From: Oreohelix idahoensis
Taxonomy: Eukaryota > Mollusca > Gastropoda > Stylommatophora > Oreohelicidae
Reading direction: 5' to 3'
NCBI GenBank assembly: GCA_024509875.1
Contig: JAMPIV010021262.1
Span: 1 to 64,000 of the forward strand
DNA length: 64,000 bases
In this document: positions 11,090 through 21,186 of the stretch, one piece after another
Layout of the letters: the number at the start of each line of letters is the position of its first letter
Numbering within the stretch: position 1 is the first letter of the stretch
Position numbers and translations under genes: made by a program
Notes under the pieces: model-generated
Told to the model about the DNA's origin: nothing
Databases searched by the model: none
Seen by the model: the letters and a program-made list of their open reading frames with translations, nothing else

Positions 11090-11539
11090 TAAATGTAACC
11101 GCTTATTTTTGCAGGAACCTCTTCTGTATTGGTTCCAACTTGACTGTAAACCACCAACTGATACAAACTAGATTTGCTGATGGTTCTGTCTGAATGTTAT
11201 ATGCATAACGTTAGTGTTATTATGTCTTTGAAACCACCGCTGATAACGGCGCTAAGTCTAAATGTTATAGTCTGTTTACACCCACTGTTGCGAGTGTAGT
11301 GGTTTGGTCTATATCATCGCCACACAGGCTAATTCAATATATGTGTGCTGCTGTCCTGTCACTGTGTCTGGAATGTTGACCTGGGTGTGTGTTGATATGT
11401 TCGCACACCACAGTGCGTACGTAAGAGTACATGCAGGAGTCAAAAAGGGTTGCAAACGACTGGAACAGTTCGCTACTGTTTATTACGTTGCAACACAGAC
11501 ACGATGACATAAATGACACACATTCGACAGCAAAACACG

Positions 11540-11585
11540 AAACATATAATATAATACTGCATTGAATATATATAATACGGCCTGT
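11540..11585 (-). promoter_or_regulatory. E5 LTR candidate core promoter
   Basis: On the minus strand an AT-rich TATA-like run (TATTATATATATTC) follows the 66-bp repeats. In the left LTR the same site is followed by TTCAGTGCGG, which resembles an initiator. The position, after enhancer-like repeats and in the middle of the LTR, fits a U3/R boundary. This is inferred from motif and place only. Confidence 0.3.
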
Positions 11586-11594
11586 CGACATCCT

Positions 11595-11955
11595 GGCCTA
11601 TAATAATCTTCATATGGCCTAAACAGTATTGCATTACTCAATAAAGCCTGCAACACACGGCAGCTATAATAATCTTCATATGGCCTAAACAGTACTTCAT
11701 TACTCCATAAAGCCTGCAACACACGGCAGCTATAGTAATCTTCATATGGCCTAAACAGTACTTCATTACTCCCTAAAGCCTGCAACACACGGCAGCTATA
11801 ATAATCTTCATAAGGCCTAAACAGTACTCCATTACTCCATAAAGCCTGCAACACACGGCAGCTATAGTAATCTTCATATGGCCTAAACAGTACTCCATTA
11901 CTCCATAAAGCCTGCAACACACGGCAGCTATAGTAATCTTCATAAGGCCTAAACA
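11595..11955 (-). repeat. 66-bp tandem repeats in E5 right LTR
   Basis: Five or more units of the same 66-bp sequence as in the left LTR, with small differences between units (CATATGG against CATAAGG, CTTC against CTCC) and one partial unit at the end. Confidence 0.85.
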
Positions 11956-12410
11956 AATCTTCACTGCAGTTTATCGCATAGGCTGTACACACAGCGAAAT
12001 ATATAAGTCGACATTTTCTCAAATCCTACGTAGGTATACATTATCCAAAAACACTGGGACTCGACCTACACGGTCCACGCCCAAAACACAACTCCCCAAA
12101 TCACACTCTAGTCCCGCCAAAAAACCCGTCACGAGATTCGGTTGTCTTGAACACCGCTCTCGATAACACATGCAGACTAGCTGCGGGCTATTCACATGAC
12201 TCAAAACAGTGCAGAATAAACACATCTCAACACTTGAGATTAAACAGCGCTCACACGCTTATCTGTACTCTGTCACCCGAAAAATAGGAAAAGATAATTC
12301 TATCCTAAAGTCAGACAAGTATCCGCTTAATCAAGCGTTGCAACTCGAAATTTAATTTGTTCAAAACATTCTAAAGATTACTTCCCCTTCCATAAGTTCC
12401 ACTTGCAACA

Positions 12411-12600
12411 CTTATATATTTGGGTTCCTTAGGACTTGCTGACAAATATGTTAAACGTTACGCAAATAGTCTAGGAATTGACAAATTATAGCCAAAAGAA
12501 AATAGTGAGGGTGTCAGACAACACCAAGTTCAGAATCGCTCAGTGGCAGATTTTGACACCACCATTGTACGGGAAATGGGTCTCCATGTTAAATCCAATT
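12411..12600. repeat. Remainder of the second ~240-bp tandem unit
   Basis: Continues the unit interrupted at 4890: TTGGGTTCCTTAGGACTTG, GAGGGTGTCAGACAACACC and ACCACCATTGTACGGG match the first copy at about 4655-4780 with substitutions and indels. Confidence 0.6.
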
Positions 12601-14799
12601 TGATTGGAGCGCAATAAATGTAAGGCTAAACACGATTAGTCGGGCTATAAATACTATCTTTTGTTGTCAGGGGAAACGGGAGTAGGAGTACTTTTTTTCA
12701 AACGATTGGGTAAACATGGCACGATTGGTTAGACCCGCGAATATAGTCAATCAGAGGCGTCAGGTCACCACCACATGTTCAAATAAACTTACTACAGAAC
12801 CAGTACGTTCAGCACCAGTGCATATTTTTCTAAATAAAAGCCTGGGACATCGGCAGATCGAAATTGTGCTATATTCATTGCCAGTCAACGTAATTCTGTG
12901 TTATTTCCATGAATTGTGGTAAGCTTGAAATATTTGACATCTTTTAATGAAAATTGAATGTAAATTGATAATTTATGTCTGTATATATATATGTGTAGTT
13001 CAGTAGCGAACGTGAGGTAAAGCCTATATAGTGCTCCAACCTGAACAGAAGGTGTCGGAAAAAAGTAAAACTGCCTGGAATTGCCAAACAGTACACTGAC
13101 ACCTATCTTATCGACTAGAAAGAAATAATGCTGGAATTGCAGAGGCGTGGTAACCATTAGGGAGGAATATACTGGTGTAAATTATTTCAGATGAAGCTGA
13201 CAGTTGGCCTACCGCTCTGAACTCAGTGTTTGTTATGTAATGTGTTCAATCTGTAAATAGATTATAAATTAGTTATGAAGTAGGAGGTACAACCTTCTTG
13301 TTTCAGGGACCGTGGTCCAAAAGTTATTGAGCAGCACCTGGTCAGAGCTTTGCTGAATCCAGAGGCGGACAGCATACTCCTTGGTCCATATAGCAAACAG
13401 TGAGGTGTCTCCAAAACACAGGGGAGCAATCGAGCAGAGGAGTCTTTTCCTGCCGCCATCACGAAAGATAAGCCTATGTGGCCAGCGGAGCTCAACATTA
13501 TGTAACCCCATCTTAAACTGACATTGTATAAAAATAAGAGGGGAAATTAATTGTTTTAATGAACGGAACTGAGAACATCTCCAATACTAGTTCCAACATA
13601 AACAAACACTTGAAGTCATGATGACAAATAACAACATAGCTTGAAAAAACAAAACCAGTATTACCTCATATTACTACTACACAACTGACACACATAGGAT
13701 AATATTAATAAAATATGTCACTACAAGATTCATATTGATAAATTCTGTACATATAACTTGTAATTAAAATTGTTTGTGATTCCTGGTTCTCTTTGTATTT
13801 GAATCAGGACACATATATATTAATGAAAAGTACTTAATACATATTGATATTTGAAAATTTACCAGTGACTCATTTAAGATAGTCTTATAGAATGTTACAT
13901 GTGTGTGAGTGTCACAGTGTTGTCAAGTGTGGTGGAATAAATTAAATTGTTTATCTGTCTGTTGTTGTTGTGACTTACACTTCATCATATACATACCCTA
14001 GACATTTAACGTAGTCATCACAATATTCCAGAATAATTCTGACTGAGGCATAATGTGGTAGCAAGTAAGGTTATCTGTAAAACACTACACCTATTAGATA
14101 CAGATACCTTCACAGCTGATCTCAGTCAGTACACTAAGTCCCCTATAAAAATTTATAACATCCCACTTTACCACAGACTTCCAGCTTAGAGACTGGTTGA
14201 TGACCACACCAAGATGGTGCAAATGCGGTGACGGCGAGTAGGTTTCTTGTGTCTGGGACATTGATGGCTGGAGTGAGGATGTATCAGCACATAAAGATTG
14301 AATTTGTTGAGTTGCATCATTTGTGCACTTTTGGTCATGTTGAGTAGGTGCAGAAAACATAGATGGGTGTTGCTGTAGGGAGACATCACAAGCGGTGTTC
14401 TGCACTGCACGATTTTACAATAACAGGTGTGATTTGATGTTCCTGATTATGAGATGATGTTGAATGGTTGTCGTTAGAAGTAGTAAGTAATGGTGGAAAT
14501 TCAAGATCATAATTACTGTCTGAGAAGCAGGTATATAGAGGAGCGGTATATAGCCATCTTCGTCTTCTTGCCAGCTTGTCTTCCGTTGAGGAATCCTCGC
14601 TTTATGGCCTGAAACAGTATCCCAGCTGCTGCTCTTCAGGTAGCCAACTCTTCTTTGATACCTCCCTGAAAAAGCCAGCATTAACTTTTTTTCATCAAAG
14701 TTGCAGTGTGAAAATTACGTAAAAGTGGTGCGCTTATGACTGTACTAAATTGCACAACCCCTGAAATTGCGCGCTTTTCTTGCTAATGTTCTTCATTAT
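12601..14799. other. Unassigned sequence with short unrecognised open stretches
   Basis: AT-rich. A minus-strand open stretch at 13262-13511 (about 80 codons) and two adjoining ones at 14094-14681 show no domain that I recognise; the latter are rich in Gln, Ser and His and could be an exon or an old transposon piece. I see no RNA gene. Part of 12601-13250 may belong to the E1 LTR. Confidence 0.3.
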
Positions 14800-16060
14800 G
14801 CAAAATCAACGTAAATGAAAAAGTTTTAAATCAGGTCAATAAATTCAAATATCTGGGCGTGTTAATAACATTGCACAGATGATGCATCTCATTTGTAAAG
14901 CGTAATTTTTTTTTTTCATTTGATGATGAGCAATATCCCGTTCAACCTCTGATGGGCTGTAATTAGTATATATTTTTTTTTCAATGACCTTCATTTCTTA
15001 CAAGCCATATGTATTATAAGAGGCGGAAACAGCAATTCATAAAATGAAAGCAGCATTCCATAAAAATTGTCAGTGGAAGTATGAAAGAGAGCTCTTCAGT
15101 CCTAACACATGACAGTGAGTCATGGACAAGTAGTAAACAAGTAGGAAAAGCACTGGAGACCAACGAGGCGTGGTTTTACAGAAGACCGTTAAACATAGCA
15201 TGGACAGTTAACATGAGTAATGTGGTTTTACAGAAGAACGTTAAACATAGCATGGACAGTTAACATGAGTAATGTGGTTTTACAGAAGAACGTTAAACAT
15301 AGCATGGACAGTTAACATGAGTCATGTGGTTTTACAGAAGAACGTTAAACATAGCATGGACAGTTAACATGAGTCATGTGGTTTTACAGAAGAACGTTAA
15401 ACATAGCATGGACAGTTAACATGAGTTATGTGGTTTTACAGAAGAACGTTAAACATAGCATGGACAGTTAACATGAGTAATGTGGTTTTACAGAAGAACG
15501 TTAAACATAGCATGGACAGTTAACATGAGTAATGTGGTTTTACAGAAGAACGTTAAACATAGCATGGACAGTTAACATGAGTAATGTGGTTTTACCCAGA
15601 AGAACGTTAAACATAGCATGGACAGTTAACATGAGTAATGTAGTTTTACAGAAGAACGTTAAACATAGCATGGACAGTTAACATGAGTAATGTGGTTTTC
15701 ATGACAGACGCCAATGTGCAAAGGAAGCTTATTCCTTAGGTTTAGAAGAAAGTGGCCGGTTAAATGTTGACACAGGGCAGGATCAAAATTAGTCTGCTAA
15801 AATATTTTGGATGTATAAAAAGGCATAACACCCTGCAAAAGACTATAGCAGAAGGAAGAGTTGAAGATCACCCTGTAAGCGGAAGACAGCGTTGTGTGGG
15901 AAGATAATATCAAGAGATTGACATGAAAGAATCTGCCAGAGTGCACCATCAAGACAACAGACAAAGAACGTTGAAGATCCGTTGCAGCCGACCTCCGTTG
16001 TGGAGATGCTGGTGCTGATGGAGATGCTGATGGAGATGTTTGCAGGAATGTGTTACCAAA
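14800..16060 (+). pseudogene. LINE-D remnant: C-terminal part of a LINE ORF2
   Basis: Broken translation gives LINE RT C-terminal hallmarks in order. Near 14810-14870 there is VNEKVLNQVNKFKYLGVL. Near 15095-15200 there is a D-S-E-S-W-T...W-F-Y-R-R sequence matching the usual S-E-[TS]-W-T...W-x-R-R block. Near 15800-15900 there is F-G-C-I-K-R-H then I-A-E-G-R-V-E-D and G-R-Q-R, matching the usual F-G-H-I-x-R...E-G-x-x-x-G...G-R-x-R run. A 52-bp tandem array has expanded inside it. No EN or catalytic palm remains. Confidence 0.65.
15170..15701 (+). repeat. 52-bp tandem array, about 10 copies
   Basis: The unit contains GTGGTTTTACAGAAGAACG and CATAGCATGGACAGTTAAC. Unit starts at 15170, 15222, 15274, 15326, 15378, 15430, 15482 and 15534 show exact 52-bp spacing; one unit near 15590 has a 2-bp insertion. 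The unit corresponds to the W-F-Y-R-R coding part of the LINE-D remnant, and since 52 is not a multiple of three the array destroys the frame. Confidence 0.95.
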
Positions 16061-16264
16061 TCTAAAACTAGCAGGAAAAGACATTTGAGAGGATGAACCA
16101 ATCGCAATGGAATGTATATCGAAACTTAGCACCCATGAGTTTGCGCGAATTGCAATGATCTAGGTGTCAAATACTATTAACAATAACAAATCAAAAACAG
16201 AAAAATACACGACTGACGTTACTAATTGTTCACCGAACTCAATTATTTACTTCACAGATCCTAC

Positions 16265-16571
16265 AAGCACGAAAGGTAAACCTATTTGAGAAACTGTAAA
16301 CACGTGGGAGAGTAAAACACGCGACAAAGATCACCCCAAAATATGGTGTGAGGCCTATATTTTCTTGACCATCGGCACACTCGGGGTGATGTGGTCAGCA
16401 TCACGCCGGCCGCCTTAACGTTCCCAGAGTTGCTGTGGTACCCAATTGGGGCTGGGTCGACCCAGGAGCCGTTTACTGCTGTTAAAAAAAATCCCACCTC
16501 CTATGGGGATCGAACCATAGACCACTGAGCTAGGAAGCCAGTGCAGTAACCACTCTGCTACCGCGACTCCC
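16265..16571 (-). mobile_element. tRNA-derived SINE
   Basis: On the minus strand the head has a pol III A box, TAGCAGAGTGGTTA (16547-16560), and a B box, GGTTCGATCCC (16506-16516), with spacing like that of a tRNA gene with an extended variable arm. A T run and a GC-richer body follow (GTCGACCCAGCCCCAATTGG near 16440-16465), unlike the flanking AT-rich DNA. This is the head and body layout of a tRNA-derived SINE. The downstream end is uncertain. It is not a functional tRNA, because the acceptor stem does not close well. Confidence 0.72.
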
Positions 16572-17603
16572 GAAAGTTTCACTACTGTTGCTATTTGGTT
16601 GTGAACGATCGGCATTTGTCATTAGTTGATGACGTAATAGTGATCATTTTGTAGAATTTATAACATACAAATGATAGACATGGATTGTAGACGCGTACCA
16701 GAGCTGTGGTCGTGACAATTAAAGATGAATTATTTCTGGCATATGTACTGTGAACTGTAATAACATGTCAACAAGTTAGTATTTAATAACAAAAAAGATG
16801 CCAGGGTTAAAGCGGTTCGTGTATTACGTTCAGAAATTACTGTTTCCGGTGTCGACATGGATTTTTAACTCACCAATTATATCTTCCGCTGAGAATTTTA
16901 GTTACTGATTTATTATAACATAAAAAACAACATCACGTATTTAGTAAAACCAATAAAACAAATGTTATACGTATTCAGATATTATTAATCTTTCTCAAAC
17001 TGATTCCATGTTATTTAATTTTAATTACAATTAAGACAATATATTTTTGAAATAAATGACTGGTTTCTTATGATATCTGATATTTACTAATATGGTCACA
17101 TGGTCTGGTGTTATAATTACATCTGTACATGTATGTAAAAGGCAGTCGAAATATAATAACACCACCTGTCAGGTCTAACGTTCACGAATTATGAAGATGA
17201 TACTTTATTTTACTCTGGAAGGAGCCAAAGGAAGACTACTCTAGTGTGGCAGAATTATTTAAATACTACAGTTAACTTTCTTGGTAATTTGTTGTTACCG
17301 GAGCATCTACAAGATGGAGATTGGTTGAGATCAAAACTGAGACATAAATAGTTAAGCAGGCAAACAGGTTTAAAATAAGCTATCAGTTAACTGTATTGCA
17401 CAGCTGGGGTGTCCCGTAACCTTTTGTAAATGGATTTATTTGATGAACATCTGAACCACTCTGTGACAACTAAGCCTTATTCAGATTAAATTTATGTGCA
17501 AAATTATCACCGACACACAAAGGCAAATTCTTATACTAGTAAATTATGTCTTTCTCGGCAGCCTGGTAGGTTTATTGGGAATAGTAACCAACGTGGGGAT
17601 GTA
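16572..17603. other. AT-rich stretch without visible features
   Basis: No ORF, RNA gene or internal repeat that I can support. It could be old unrecognisable repeat DNA. Confidence 0.4.
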
Positions 17604-17630
17604 CGAACGAACGAACGAACGAACGAACTT
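17604..17630. repeat. (GAAC)n microsatellite
   Basis: About six to seven GAAC units. It forms the 3' tail of LINE-E when read on the minus strand. Confidence 0.9.
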
Positions 17631-18401
17631 TATTTTCGAAGGGTAAAGAATTGGGCGCGCAGGCCCGTCTAACATTCTGCCCTTCCACTCTCATTAATCT
17701 TGCATACTATATCCTTTCATTCCCACATGATGCTTTAAGCATTAATTTAAAGGCATGCAACATTTTAAAGTTACCATAACAGCATTCATTTACAGTATGC
17801 AAGCATAATAATAAAAAAATGAGTAGGGTTTTTTTTTTTGAAACAAACAAGCTAGTAAATGGGGGAAAAAAGTAATAATAAAATAAAATAAATAAAACAA
17901 TAAATAAAAATAAATAAATTCTGTATACCGACACTCACTCATGCGGTCAATCCGTCTACAATTAATCTGTATTTTTGGTATGCGGGTACATTCTCACGAC
18001 TCACATTTCTAAAGTACAGTATTATGTGGGTACATTCACACATACATTACATTATATAATAATATTTTAAAGTGAATATAATAATGATATTACATGGATA
18101 TAAAACAAATTATTCACACACAAAAATGAGCGGAAGAGGAAAAGAAATGTTGACCTATGGATGAGATGTTGACAGGCAAATACTGTTTCTATGGGGGTAG
18201 ATAATCAGTGTTGAGGAAGTGTTTGAAAAGTGCTTTGTTAAAAGAATATTGTGTAGGTAGGCTTTTTAGGTGGTGTGGAAGGCTGTTCCATAAGTAGGCA
18301 CCAGAGTAGGCTAGACTCTTTTTGAACAGGTCGATCCTAGGTTGGGGCAGACGTAACTGATGTAATCGATGTAGGATAAAGAGAGATGGATAGTACATCA
18401 C
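17604..18401 (-). pseudogene. LINE-E: 5'-truncated LINE 3' end with microsatellite tail
   Basis: The 70-codon open stretch at 18189-18401 contains RLPQPRIDLFKKSLAYSGA and LWNSLPHHLKS, then F-N-K-A-L-F-K-H-F-L. This is the characteristic C-terminus of many LINE ORF2 proteins (an S-G-A-x-x-W-N-S-L-P block). A 3' UTR of about 590 bp follows and ends in (GTTC)n on the minus strand at 17604-17630, preceded by an AATAAA-like signal. Short tandem tails are usual for CR1-related LINEs. The EN and RT domains are missing, so the copy is 5'-truncated. Confidence 0.7.
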
Positions 18402-18479
18402 GGTGAGAGACAGCCATGTCCTTTTTAGGATAGTCAGGATCCTATTTGGTTCTCTTCTCTTTATCTAGCTAACGTATGG

Positions 18480-19154
18480 CTCCACGAATACCGCTTGTGT
18501 TCGGCGGTGGCCACATCTTGGGCAACAGTCTTGGCTGACTGGCTAAACTACATGAGTGGAGTAGGAGTAATCTTACTCACGGGAATGTCCATCCCTAGTA
18601 CACAAAGCCTGAGAAGGTGGGTGAGGGGAAGGAATCTAAGAAGATCAACGGCTCGCAAAGTGAAACAGCAAAGTGCGTGGCGCACTAGAGGCGTGTCGGG
18701 CATAGAATAAGACAACGGCTAGCCACCGTGGAAGAGATTGGGGCCTTACCACGTACGTCCTACAGAATGAAATGAGATCACAACCAAAGACAAGAACCGA
18801 TATGTAGAGAACTCTCTGTCTTCTGGGGAAGAATCTAATGTACAAATTAACAGGGAAGAAGCAACTCCTCTAATGAGTAAGGAATTACATAATGACAAGT
18901 GTTCCTCGAATTCTGATGAAAGGGAGCATTCTGAGAAAGACCACCTAAAACTAGTAGGAGGAGCCTAAAAATAGGATTATGGAACGTTAGAACTCTAAAA
19001 GGAGAAGGAAAGCTCGACAATCTAATATTAGAGGCAACAGACATGAAACTTGATATACTGGGAGTCGCAGAGGCAAGACTATTGGATACAGGCTGAATTA
19101 AAAAAAGACCAAAAAACGCTTATGCAATCAGGACGAGAAAAACACGAAAGAAGA
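18480..19154 (+). pseudogene. RTE-A 5' part: leader and start of endonuclease
   Basis: The reading from about 18945 gives LKIGLWNVRTLKGEGKLDN and then DILGVAEARLL, which is the N-terminus of an APE-type endonuclease as found in RTE elements; RTE-B has IGFWNVRTMYETGKL at the same place. An in-frame TGA occurs at 19094, and translation continues after it to the E2 boundary. The rest of the endonuclease resumes at 28663 on the other side of E2. The region 18480-18944 is probably the LINE leader; no gene is seen there. Confidence 0.78.
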
Positions 19155-20700
19155 TGATAAAGTCTCTTTTTGGAAGACAGACGTCATCATCATCAGTTGA
19201 TAAACTCTTATAATACAAGACCCTTGCCCTGAGCAAGAGACATGCTGAAAAAATCTGAAGCTCACTCGAACATCACCAGAGTTAAATACTGTGTTGTTGT
19301 GTTGCTCGTGGTTTGAGTATGGAATGTCAACTTGACCTACGCAGTGGTGTGTAGACATAGATTGAGTGTATAACATGCGAATGATAAGAAGAGTTCGTGG
19401 TGTTGACAAATGTTCTTTTCTCACACTCATGTATGGCTGGAAGTCATCGACACCAACGACTGTGTACCTTTACTACAGTTTAATTTGGACGTACACACTC
19501 GACAGCACAGATAGTGACAAATCACAGGTTGGCATAATACATCATGGTACAGTGGATAAATGGTCTTGCAATGTTACATGGGCACTCATGTAGAATAATA
19601 GTATAATGGACTGTCAGTAGCCAAGCACTCAGTATTGCCCTTATATATATATCATCTGAGTTTACTGACAAAGCACGTCAGATTATAAACAATGTCCAAG
19701 ATGGCTTCTAGACCTAACCTCGTCTAGCGAAGATTCCTTAACATAATGTCCAGCACAGATTTTTCCATATAATCAAATTGAACCGCTAGCAATGGGTTCT
19801 CATGTGTAGCAGTGATCTCTGGACTAATCAAGCGATAATACGGGCATCCCTTTTCTCTTCTTGAAAGTCACTAAATGTTTGGTTACAAGATGGCTTCTCT
19901 CGTGAGCTGTCACTCACGTTTGGATACAGATAATGAATCTGTCTTAAAGTTAGTCATTCATTAAATGTTTCATTGCTCTGTAGATTCTATCATGATACAA
20001 TTGACTGCATTCTACAGGATATAGTGCTGCTAGGAATCAGAGTCGTTTTCCATCTAGTTAAATGCATCCTCTCAGATGTACAAAATCGTACCTATCGAAA
20101 AACGGTGGCTTCGTACGAGAGTTCAAAAGAGTATCTTTTATTACCTGGGTATCAGAAATATGATTCTGCCATTCCTTGGCAATAAGAATGAACACTGGGG
20201 TAAAGCATACATGATAGGTCTAGACGACTATCACTTTCCCCATAAATATAGAGATCACTTTTTCCGGCTACAAGCCGACATAGAAAAACACAGCCCATCA
20301 TCAGGGCGAAGCCAAAACACACCTCTCTCGCGACACATCCGCCGAACAGCCTTTGACCTCTCTAGAGACAAAAGAACATATAGTTCGACTTAGATATGTA
20401 AAGATATACAGATATAAGACAGACTCGTCCTACTCAGACAAACAATACACATAAATTCAGGCCATAGATATTCTGAAGCAAGAACAATCTATTACTACCC
20501 AAACAAAGAATAAATCGCAGTAAAACTGGATTCATCCGCGGAGTTCGATCGAAAGAGACGACACAACTTTCAAGGGAAGTAACTCAATAATGACTTTTCC
20601 TTAAGCACTAAAAAGTATCTATTTTGTTTACAAAATATTTGCGAACATAACAAGTATACCAATGTATAATATTGTAAGATATCAAAGACTGCACGTAACA
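19155..20700 (-). repeat. E2 3' LTR, 1546 bp
   Basis: Near-identical to 27119-28662. Differences include a TA-repeat length change near 19640 and single substitutions near 19592, 19929 and 20387. Confidence 0.95.
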
Positions 20701-20751
20701 GTCTTACCACACCTCCCGGGAAAAAAAAAAATGGAACTTTTTTTTTTTTTT
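20701..20751 (-). promoter_or_regulatory. E2 3' hairpin and polypurine tract
   Basis: On the minus strand an A14 run, the loop GTTCCA and a T11 run can form an 11-bp A-T stem. CCCGGGAGGTGTGGTAAGAC follows and abuts the 3' LTR. This is the same architecture as in E3 and E5. The purine-rich part is the likely plus-strand primer. Confidence 0.65.
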
Positions 20752-21186
20752 TGAAATACATCTAGGAGCAACGTACAATAGGCTCACAACGCATGAATAA
20801 TGCGTAGATGAAAATATCAGGAATAAATATAACGCCTAATATGAGGCTAAGTCGACTTATGGAGCGACTGGTGAGAATGTGTCTCATAAACTGAGAGAAA
20901 TTATTTCTCTACAAGTAAATTTTTCCAGGAAGGTGTCATCAAAGTATAATACAATTCTGGCAATTACACGATGCCTAAAAAAATTCATACCATAATTTCG
21001 TATTAGATATCTTAAATTTATGATTTATGAAGAAAAATCATCAAAGCACAGCGGTGAATAAACATCAATGAACCGCTATGTAGTGATACAATCATTATAT
21101 TATTAAATTACAAATGTGTATCTATCATGATATAGAAAAGGAACTACTATAGAACTAGACATATCAAGACGTCTAAGCCCTAATAG
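20752..21186 (-). other. E2 3' untranslated region
   Basis: AT-rich interval between the RNase H stop and the hairpin; no ORF seen. Confidence 0.6.

Larger units (their letters stand above)
4891..12410 (-). mobile_element. E5: Gag-only, non-autonomous LTR retrotransposon
   Basis: Two long direct repeats (4891-6226 and 11094-12410) bound a 4.87 kb interior and carry TG...CA ends. The element is flanked by a perfect 5-bp duplication, CTTAT at 4886-4890 and 12411-12415. The minus orientation follows from the single long ORF, the purine-rich tract beside the left LTR and the TGG-starting primer site beside the right LTR. The interior encodes only one Gag-like protein; no protease, RT, RNase H or integrase motif is visible in any frame. 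It must therefore depend on enzymes supplied by another element. Confidence 0.87.
11094..12410 (-). repeat. E5 5' LTR (right copy), 1317 bp
   Basis: The partner of 4891-6226, with the same termini. The 19-bp length difference comes from the repeat block and small indels. Confidence 0.88.

Noticed and set aside
15170..15701. CRISPR-like array
   Set aside because: Units are contiguous 52-bp tandem copies without unique spacers, derived from LINE coding sequence, in eukaryotic DNA.
16501..16571. Functional tRNA gene
   Set aside because: A and B boxes are present, but the acceptor stem does not pair properly and a SINE body follows; better read as a tRNA-derived SINE head.
19128..19593. Duplicate short ORFs at 19128-19593 and 27092-27584
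   Set aside because: They are the two copies of the E2 LTR, with different flanks at their ends; not genes.
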